Shown: in pieces, positions 33,710-39,562 of the stretch
How positions within the stretch are numbered: position 1 is the first letter of the stretch
Layout: every line of letters begins with the position of its first letter
Origin: Candidatus Geothermocultor quzhuomuensis
GTDB lineage: Bacteria > Actinomycetota > Aquicultoria > Geothermocultorales > Geothermocultoraceae
Assembly (NCBI GenBank): GCA_015711795.1
Contig: JACVJC010000020.1
Location: forward strand, 1-39,562
Length of the DNA stretch: 39,562 nt
Direction of reading: 5' to 3'
Made by a program: the position numbers and the translations under genes
Notes under the pieces: generated by a model
Databases searched by the model: none
Seen by the model: only the letters and a program-made list of their open reading frames with translations
What the model was told of the DNA's origin: nothing

Positions 33710-34822
33710 TTAAGGCAATTCTGTAGTGATATGACAATTAAGGCAAAGGTCATCTCCTGTTTCCACAGTCATTCGAGGATTATTAACTTCGTGAGGGAAG
33801 TTGTCAGAATAAGTATAAGTGGTGGTGTAAGGAAGTTCTTCAACATCCATTCTATCATCGTGGCAGTTCATGCAAATAGGAGCGGGAGCACCAGATGTTG
33901 CATTGTAGGCGTGATTGAAAAAGTAAACATCATAATTTGCATCGTATGTATATCGGGGATCGGAAACTGGATTTAACGAACTACCGGTTGCCCAATTATA
34001 AGGAGTTGAGGTATCAACTGGGTGGTCAGGGGCGGAAGAAATCATATCAGCTGCTTTCCAGTGGCAAGTGGCACACCAACCCCCACTATAAGTAGTAGCT
34101 GTATTTCCATTGATATACCTTTTTAAGAGCATATTTTGGTCATATTGTCCATAGGAAACGCCACTTGTCCAATCAGGAGAATCGGGCACGGCTGACTTGG
34201 AGTTAAAGATATCTACAATCTTAGTAGAAGTGCCATGGGGGCTGTGACAGGTGGTGCATTTTAAAGGAGTATCAAGAGGTGGGCTCCCTAATGGTATGGT
34301 GGAGGTAGCCCCAGTTTCAAAGTATTTAGTATTGTTGCTATTGACTCGGTGACGGGAAATAGGCCCTAGTGAGGTGGTAACTAATCCATAAATAATGTTG
34401 TTAGCAGTGTAGTATCCTAAAGTGGGATTATAAGCATCAGCATCAATATCTCCATCAACATTCGCTGAGGTCCCATCGTGGCAAAGAAAGCAAAAATCGG
34501 AAATAGTTTGCTCAGGTAAGAGATTTCTCTGCTCAGCTTCGTGGATATCGTGGCAAATTAAACACCAACCAGCTGCTGTTAAGGTTGTCCCGGTATAAGC
34601 GCTACTAATCATATAATCATGGATACCTTTGGTATAAACATTGCGATCTCCTCCGTGACAAGCAGTACACATTTCAGAGCTATTTAAGTTGTGAGTAGAA
34701 TAAGCTTTAGTTTGTGTTGCAAAATCATGTAAAGCTGCCCAGCTAGTTAGAGGGGAAAACAACAATAAAAGGAGGAAAAAACAAATAAGATAAAAATTTC
34801 GAGCCGCTCGAAATTTTCTCAA
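33710..34822 (-). CDS. Secreted heptahaem c-type cytochrome
   Basis: A 370-aa protein. TTG 34822 is chosen because AAGGAGGT (34827-34834) stands just before it; this gives a clean signal peptide (MRKFRAARNFYLICFFLLLL..., cleavage after SWA near residue 29). Seven CXXCH motifs: CTACH, CLICH, CFLCH, CTTCH, CATCH, CMNCH and CLNCH, several followed by HG/HE as in NrfA/OmcA-type multihaem folds. It is presumably extracytoplasmic electron transfer; no catalytic domain is recognised. First gene of a minus-strand pair with the NHL protein, behind a strong promoter. A perfect hairpin lies in codons 2-10. Confidence 0.92.
   Translation of the reverse strand: MRKFRAARNFYLICFFLLLLLFSPLTSWAALHDFATQTKAYSTHNLNSSEMCTACHGGDRNVYTKGIHDYMISSAYTGTTLTAAGWCLICHDIHEAEQRNLLPEQTISDFCFLCHDGTSANVDGDIDADAYNPTLGYYTANNIIYGLVTTSLGPISRHRVNSNNTKYFETGATSTIPLGSPPLDTPLKCTTCHSPHGTSTKIVDIFNSKSAVPDSPDWTSGVSYGQYDQNMLLKRYINGNTATTYSGGWCATCHWKAADMISSAPDHPVDTSTPYNWATGSSLNPVSDPRYTYDANYDVYFFNHAYNATSGAPAPICMNCHDDRMDVEELPYTTTYTYSDNFPHEVNNPRMTVETGDDLCLNCHITTELP
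34793..34817 (-). promoter_or_regulatory. Perfect 11-bp hairpin in first codons of heptahaem cytochrome
   Basis: AAAATTTCGAG - CCG - CTCGAAATTTT: an uninterrupted 11-bp stem with a 3-nt loop, beginning 2 nt after the TTG start codon. In mRNA it could hinder initiation and so regulate synthesis. Both arms also code for the basic signal-peptide start, so chance cannot be excluded. Confidence 0.45.
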
Positions 34823-34850
34823 TACAACCTCCTTATCAAGATGTAAAAAA

Positions 34851-34879
34851 ATAATACAAAAAGATTTTTTTGAAGTCAA
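34851..34879 (-). promoter_or_regulatory. Promoter of heptahaem cytochrome/NHL operon
   Basis: On the minus strand TTGACT (34879-34874), exactly 17 bp, TATTAT (34856-34851). Predicted start about 20 nt before TTG 34822, with the Shine-Dalgarno site between. Confidence 0.65.
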
Positions 34880-34956
34880 GAAAAAAAATTGAAAAAAATA
34901 TAATTTTACAATTTGATTACAAAAATTTTAGATAAAAGATGATAAGTTGAGAAGAA

Positions 34957-35619
34957 TTGAGTCGATTTTTAAAAAAATATAGAGATGCAAAAGATTCAGT
35001 GCTAAAATTATGCGCAACGAAATCGATGAAAAAAAGGTTACTTTTTAAAAAAGGAATATTTGCAATTTTAATAGGACTTATAGTGATAATATTTTTCTTT
35101 TTCACTTTTGAGAAAAGGATTTCAGAAGTTATTCTGTATCAGCCAGTTAAAAAAATTATTCAACCATTTTTTAGTGAAAGAGAAGAACAGATTAGCGATG
35201 AAGAACTGGTTAATCAAGCTCAAAAGACAGTTAAGCTTTGGTATCAGGCTTCTGATGAAAATAACGAGAAAAAACTCAAATCACTATTGGCCGCTAGGTG
35301 GTTTCGGCCAGCAAGAGCCCGCCAGCTTAAGGAGCTTTTAAATTATTGGCTTTTCTCCCCTGAGGAATTCGAAAAAGGCCACAAAGGGATAACCCGGAAA
35401 ATTGAGTTTAAGTTCGCCAAGGTTTTTAAAGATGTTTATGGAAGAGTTGTTAAGTTGAGAGTCATTGTCGAATCAGAAATTTGGGATTCTTCTGGTCACC
35501 ACTTAGTGGAAGGAGAAACCACTTTCATTGTTACTTTTGAAAGGGAAAAAGAAGGCAGTCCCCTTGAACCAAGAGTTAGAGACATCACCTGGCGAGTTTT
35601 AAAAGACACTAAGGTATAA
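34957..35619 (+). CDS. Membrane-anchored protein of unknown function
   Basis: A 220-aa protein. A basic N-terminus and one membrane helix (about 32-50, GIFAILIGLIVIIFFFF) are followed by an extracytoplasmic domain with QKTVKLWYQASDENNEKKLK and, at the end, a beta-rich part (VVKLRVIVESEIW, TTFIVTFERE). The layout resembles NTF2/SnoaL-like cone folds, but I do not recognise the family. TTG 34957 has only a GAGAAG ribosome-binding site; ATG 35026 is an alternative. It is divergent from the cytochrome gene and 174 bp before the giant cytochrome frame. Confidence 0.7.
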   Translation: MSRFLKKYRDAKDSVLKLCATKSMKKRLLFKKGIFAILIGLIVIIFFFFTFEKRISEVILYQPVKKIIQPFFSEREEQISDEELVNQAQKTVKLWYQASDENNEKKLKSLLAARWFRPARARQLKELLNYWLFSPEEFEKGHKGITRKIEFKFAKVFKDVYGRVVKLRVIVESEIWDSSGHHLVEGETTFIVTFEREKEGSPLEPRVRDITWRVLKDTKV

Positions 35620-35684
35620 TTACACTTTTTCAATCGGAAAGGTAGAGAAAATTTTAAATTTTCAAAAAAATTCTCATTTATTTA

Positions 35685-35713
35685 TTGACAGGGTTTCTTT
35701 CTTTTGATAAATT
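35685..35713 (+). promoter_or_regulatory. Candidate promoter for giant multihaem protein
   Basis: TTGACA (35685-35690), 17 bp, TAAATT (35708-35713). A leader of 70-90 nt follows with a small stem (ACCC/GGGT around 35744-35757) and no recognised riboswitch. Confidence 0.5.
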
Positions 35714-35793
35714 TGAGATACCTAAACTGAGTGATAGGGGGTCACCCATAAAGGGGTAGGATAAAGAGATTAAAAGAAAGTGAGGATTTCAAA

Positions 35794-38700
35794 CTGAGCT
35801 CAAAGAAATCCGATGGGAAAAACTGGAAAATTCCCCCTATTTATGTTATATTTTTAATTTTTTGTTTTGTTTTTTTAATTGTCTCTATAGTTAGTGCTAA
35901 GATTAGCTCACTTCAAAATTCTTCTCATCTTTCTAGGAGTAAAAATTCCGATTTAGAGAGTTATTTTCTTGATTTAGATGATGAGCTTGATTTTTCCCTT
36001 CCTCATTCTTTAAGTTTTTCTTCCTTAGGTCTTTCTCGGGGAGGTAATACCCTAGAGAGGACTGGTGTTGAAAGTAGTTCTTCTAGGGGAGTAAGTAATA
36101 ATGGAGGAAAAGGGAATAGCAATGAGGCAATTTTTCAAAATGAAGGAGCTAATTCGGGAATTTCTCAAGAGTCTGAAGAAAGAATAACTAGAGGAGACTA
36201 TGCATTAGAACTTGCTAACAAACTCAAACTTTCTCCTTACTACCCCCAATCTCCAACTTTTCTAGATGTTCACCCAAAAGACTATTTTTATCCCTTTATT
36301 GAAGCTTTAGTTAAAGCAGGCGTCATTTACCCTGAAGACTATAAAGTCGCGGATAAGGCTATAAAAGAAGGGGAAAATGCCCAAGATGGCCTTTATGTTT
36401 TTAGACCCTACTTTGCTATTACTGAAGGGGAGAAAGCTTTATGGGAGGAAAGAGCAAGACAAATTTTTACCCCCATAATTTTATCTAAGTCTCCAGAAGA
36501 TGGAGCAACTGGAGTTTCCATTAATGTTATAGTTACTGTTACCTTTTCCCAGGAGATGGATCCTCAAACTATTAATAATTCTACCTTTAAGCTTTACCAG
36601 GGAGGTAATTTAGTCTCTTCCACGGTAACTTATGATAACGCTACAAAGACAGTTTACTTAAAACCTGACACAAACCTAGCTTATGGAACTGACTATCTCG
36701 CTTGTGTGAGTGAAAGTGTTAAAAGCATTCAAGGATTTAATTTAGGTATTGATCCCTCATGGAGCTTTAAGACAGAAGCAAAGCCAGATACCACCCCACC
36801 GGAAACTACTCTTGAAACTAACCCTTTAACCCCTGATGGGGAAAACGGCTGGTTTATTACCTCTCCTTTCATCTCTTTAACCTCAAATGAACCGGGCATA
36901 ACTTATTACAAGCTTGATTTAGAATCATCATATAATATATATTCTTCTCCCTTTAGTTTTCCCGAAGGAATTCACACTATATATTATTATTCAGTTGACT
37001 TAGCTGGAAATACTGAAGGGGTAAAAGAAGTTCAATTTAAAGTTGACTTAACTGACCCCACATCTTCAATTACTTCTCCAATCGAAGGGGAAGAGATTGC
37101 CTCTTCTCCTTATGAAATTAAAGGAACCTCAACTGATGCTAACTTTTCCTCTTATACTCTAGAATATGCCACAGCTGATTCTCCTCATCTCTGGAATCTC
37201 ATTACAACTTCTCAAGAGAAGAAGGAAGATGACATTTTAGCAAGCTGGGATATGAGTTATTTAAATGGAATTTATTCCTTAAGACTAACTACCTTTGATG
37301 ATTCAGGAAGGAAAAGCACCTTTATTGTTAATGATTTAAAGATTGACAATGGTTTGCCATCTCCTCCTTTAACTTTTCAAGTATATGCTGGTAATTTAGA
37401 AAATAATCTTTCTTGGTCTCCCTCACCTGAATGGGATGTCACTTCTTATAATATCTATCGCTCTACTGCTCAGGATGGAGAATATCAAATAATAGCCAAT
37501 GTTTTAGGGACTTCTTATTCTGACCCCATTCCTGAAAGTAAAATTGGCACTTACTGGTACAAAGTATCTGCTGTTGATATCTTTGGGAATGAAAGCGCTT
37601 TATCAGAAGAAAAAGCTAATACTTTAGTTCATATTGTTAAAGAATTTTCACCTGATACTGAAACGAAAGTAATTGCCTCCAATGGCAAACTGACCTTTAC
37701 TGTTCCTGCTGGTTCATTATCATGCCCTCAAACAATTGAAATTAAAGAAGAAGTAAGTGCCCCACAAGCTTCTGGCTTTACTCCCATATCTTCACCCTTT
37801 GACCTTTCTCCATCAGGTCTTACCTTTGATTCCAGCAATCCAGCCCTTTTAACTATTCCCTACAACCTTTACTTCACTGACCCCGATGTTGCTCAAATAG
37901 TTGAAAAAAATTCGGCTGTCTGGTACTGGAACGAAGCAACCTTAGATTGGGAAAGAATAGAATCTACAGTTGATACAACAGCAAACACTGTAACTGGAAA
38001 GATAACTCACTTTACCTATTACTGGTCAGGAGCGGTTAGTAATCCCCATGGAAGTGAAAGTGTGATGATTGACAAGTGTGATGTTTGTCATTTACCTAAA
38101 GGTGATGTAACAACTTGGAAGGGAAGAGATGTTTGTTATCAATGTCATGGAAATACTACCTCTACAGCTCCAGCTGCTGGCTCAATGGGTCCCAATATTC
38201 AGGGAGAGTTGATTGACTGTGCTAATCAGTCATTTACCACTTCTTCTATGAGCCGCCATGATGTTCCAGAACTTAGCCTTTACTGCAGTGATTGTCACTA
38301 TGCCCATGGAAATGTCAGTGAACATACTGATCTTTTGAGGGTTTGGAGTCCAACAGCATCAGTCTTTGTGAAAACTGGTGGATATTTTTATTCTTATAAT
38401 TCTTCTCCCTTAGGCAATAGCTTTTGCTACGCTTGCCATGGAACTTATTACAACAAACGCATTAACCGTTATCGCTATTCTGGTTACTATACTTTAACTA
38501 AGGGAGATCATCAAACTAACTATCAAGGTTCTATCCATGATATTGGTTTGCCTAATCCTACCACAACTATTGATAATGCTACTGGAACAATATCAACTGA
38601 AATTAAATGTTTAAACTGCCATCAAGAGCACGGCTCAGCTAGTGCTACTGTTTTACTGAGAGGAAACAATATTACAGGAAACAATAATACTTTTTGTGCT

Positions 38701-39562
38701 TCCTGCCACTTAACCTTGAGCAATAACTATCCAACACCAACCATTATAACTAGCGGTAACTATAAAAAGGGTTATCCTGTTACGGGAACATATCCTGGAA
38801 CAGGCACCTATGATGTTTCACCTCACAATACTTCAACTTTGATTTATCCTGGCTCAGGCTATGCTGGTGGAGACTGTAAGAACTGCCACAATCCTCATGG
38901 AACATCTAACTTATTTGATATGCTTGTTTCAACCTTCACTTCCCCTGAAGGTTATGCCTCTAACAACTGTGAGAATGCTTATACTCTCTGTTTTGTTTGC
39001 CATGATGGAAGTCCCGCTTCAAATATCCAGCAATACTATCAAGACTCAGCTTCCCAAAATGAAAGAGTCGGACACAGGATGAAGCAAGAATCAACAATTA
39101 TAGGTAATGCTGCTAGTGCTACTTATTCTCAAAATTTAAAGATGCCATGCTATGTCTGTCACAATCCTCATGAAAATACTTACAAGATGATAAACAAAGA
39201 GCTTGCTAATGAATATGAAGCTGCCTCAGGTACTGTAAATAGTGAGAGAAAATTCTGTCTAGCATGCCATAGGGAAAATGATTCAACAAGGCCAACACCT
39301 TCTGTTCCCACTCGCTATCTTGGTTATGAGATTAAAGTGCTTCCTCCAAGAAGCGGTCATTATCAGTCAGATTCAGTTGCTAACACACCTTGCTCACAAT
39401 GTCATGGTGGTGGGAGTGGCATTGTTGCAGCTCACAAGCCACTACCTCGTCTTTCTGAGGGTGGTCAGGCTTGCTCAACTTGCCATTCCTCAATCTATAC
39501 CCGAATGACCTCAACAACAACTGGTTACCATCACTTAATGACAACTGATACTGCTGACCCAA
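35794..39562 (+). CDS. Giant S-layer/Ig-module multihaem cytochrome (3' end cut by window)
   Basis: One open frame runs from 35752 to the window end (over 1,250 codons). A signal/membrane segment (YVIFLIFCFVFLIVSIVSA, about 35836-35892) is followed by a Ser/Gly-rich linker, an SLH-like region (ITRGDYALELANKL...FLDVHPKDYFYPFIEALVKAG...FRP, 36190-36450), a Big_5-like domain (36470-36780), two further Ig-like domains, an FN3-type domain (37360-37600) and a ZU5-like stretch (to about 38030). Twelve CXXCH motifs then follow (CDVCH, CYQCH, CSDCH, CYACH, CLNCH, CASCH, CKNCH, CFVCH, CYVCH, CLACH, CSQCH, CSTCH) with more likely beyond the edge. It is probably a cell-surface electron conduit. The frame has no ATG, GTG or TTG before the signal segment: CTG 35794 (GTGAGG 8 nt before) is used here. 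ATG 35813 would fit only if one A is missing from an A5 run. Confidence 0.85.
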   Translation, partial: MSSKKSDGKNWKIPPIYVIFLIFCFVFLIVSIVSAKISSLQNSSHLSRSKNSDLESYFLDLDDELDFSLPHSLSFSSLGLSRGGNTLERTGVESSSSRGVSNNGGKGNSNEAIFQNEGANSGISQESEERITRGDYALELANKLKLSPYYPQSPTFLDVHPKDYFYPFIEALVKAGVIYPEDYKVADKAIKEGENAQDGLYVFRPYFAITEGEKALWEERARQIFTPIILSKSPEDGATGVSINVIVTVTFSQEMDPQTINNSTFKLYQGGNLVSSTVTYDNATKTVYLKPDTNLAYGTDYLACVSESVKSIQGFNLGIDPSWSFKTEAKPDTTPPETTLETNPLTPDGENGWFITSPFISLTSNEPGITYYKLDLESSYNIYSSPFSFPEGIHTIYYYSVDLAGNTEGVKEVQFKVDLTDPTSSITSPIEGEEIASSPYEIKGTSTDANFSSYTLEYATADSPHLWNLITTSQEKKEDDILASWDMSYLNGIYSLRLTTFDDSGRKSTFIVNDLKIDNGLPSPPLTFQVYAGNLENNLSWSPSPEWDVTSYNIYRSTAQDGEYQIIANVLGTSYSDPIPESKIGTYWYKVSAVDIFGNESALSEEKANTLVHIVKEFSPDTETKVIASNGKLTFTVPAGSLSCPQTIEIKEEVSAPQASGFTPISSPFDLSPSGLTFDSSNPALLTIPYNLYFTDPDVAQIVEKNSAVWYWNEATLDWERIESTVDTTANTVTGKITHFTYYWSGAVSNPHGSESVMIDKCDVCHLPKGDVTTWKGRDVCYQCHGNTTSTAPAAGSMGPNIQGELIDCANQSFTTSSMSRHDVPELSLYCSDCHYAHGNVSEHTDLLRVWSPTASVFVKTGGYFYSYNSSPLGNSFCYACHGTYYNKRINRYRYSGYYTLTKGDHQTNYQGSIHDIGLPNPTTTIDNATGTISTEIKCLNCHQEHGSASATVLLRGNNITGNNNTFCASCHLTLSNNYPTPTIITSGNYKKGYPVTGTYPGTGTYDVSPHNTSTLIYPGSGYAGGDCKNCHNPHGTSNLFDMLVSTFTSPEGYASNNCENAYTLCFVCHDGSPASNIQQYYQDSASQNERVGHRMKQESTIIGNAASATYSQNLKMPCYVCHNPHENTYKMINKELANEYEAASGTVNSERKFCLACHRENDSTRPTPSVPTRYLGYEIKVLPPRSGHYQSDSVANTPCSQCHGGGSGIVAAHKPLPRLSEGGQACSTCHSSIYTRMTSTTTGYHHLMTTDTADP

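Noticed and set aside
33638-33976. 112-codon plus-strand ORF opposite the NHL/cytochrome junction
   Set aside because: Antisense shadow of two genes with clear domains; no features of its own.
35700-35815. GEMM (cyclic dinucleotide) riboswitch before the giant cytochrome
   Set aside because: CCTAAA...GATAGG...GGTCACC and a final CCGATGG recall the 3' half, but the conserved CACGCACAGGGCAAACC-like and GACGCAAAGC parts are missing.
38861-39508. Short plus-strand ORFs with ATG starts inside the right-hand cytochrome region (38861-39082, 39278-39508)
   Set aside because: They are out of frame with the CXXCH-rich reading frame, which is continuous across both.

Overview
The window comes from an AT-rich (roughly one-third GC) anaerobic bacterium, most likely a deep-branching Actinomycetota. 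Three things point there. The order polA - rpsA (four S1 domains) - coaE at 27900-32635 is the actinobacterial arrangement. Multihaem cytochromes are secreted, and one carries an S-layer-homology-like domain, as in monoderm metal reducers and other electroactive bacteria. There is an Mvh-type group 3c [NiFe] hydrogenase. Taxonomy is inference; there is no rRNA here. TTG and GTG starts are frequent, and both edges cut genes (a DtxR regulator at the left, a very large multihaem protein at the right).

Layout. 3-2734: iron uptake (DtxR-like regulator, FeoB). 2997-7108: a tightly overlapping hydrogenase operon (HdrA-like/MvhD fusion, MvhG, MvhA, and an unknown 81-aa protein) behind a good promoter that overlaps the end of feoB. 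7351-18724: a ten-gene chemosensory operon (DUF4388/PATAN protein, MglA-like degenerate GTPase, CheR-TPR, CheY, PilB-like ATPase, CheW, zinc-ribbon-CheW, MCP, CheA-REC, CheB) with no flagellar genes. 18915-21418: an SPL-like radical SAM protein, a hexahaem membrane cytochrome, a PerR/Fur-type regulator, a CBS protein and a CAU tRNA. A 19-bp perfect palindrome lies just after the -10 box of the cytochrome-regulator promoter. 21652-25807: an Asp-box (sialidase-fold) protein, tRNA-Ala and a set of small membrane, SHOCT and PepSY-like genes. 25808-27306: a 1.5-kb decayed stretch with the wreck of a minus-strand RHH/PIN toxin-antitoxin pair and other broken ORFs. 27307-32635: a dUTPase/DCD-like protein, polA, rpsA and coaE. 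32641-34822 (minus): a heptahaem secreted cytochrome and a membrane-anchored NHL propeller. 34957-35619: an anchored protein of unknown function. From about 35794 to the window end: a giant secreted protein (SLH-like, Ig-like and FN3 modules followed by at least 12 CXXCH motifs). Its reading frame has no ordinary start codon upstream of its signal segment and no stop within the window.

How the genes may work together. The hydrogenase can feed electrons from H2 into the fused HdrA/MvhD protein. The membrane hexahaem cytochrome, heptahaem cytochrome and S-layer multihaem protein could together carry electrons outward through the cell wall, though nothing here proves the link. The chemosensory operon looks like a pilus- or c-di-GMP-type pathway rather than flagellar chemotaxis. 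Two of its proteins carry tandem MshEN-like (c-di-GMP-binding) motifs, while its GTPase and its PilB-like ATPase have lost key catalytic signatures. That operon, the cytochrome with an apparently unconventional start and the palindrome-controlled cytochrome/PerR unit are the parts most worth following up.
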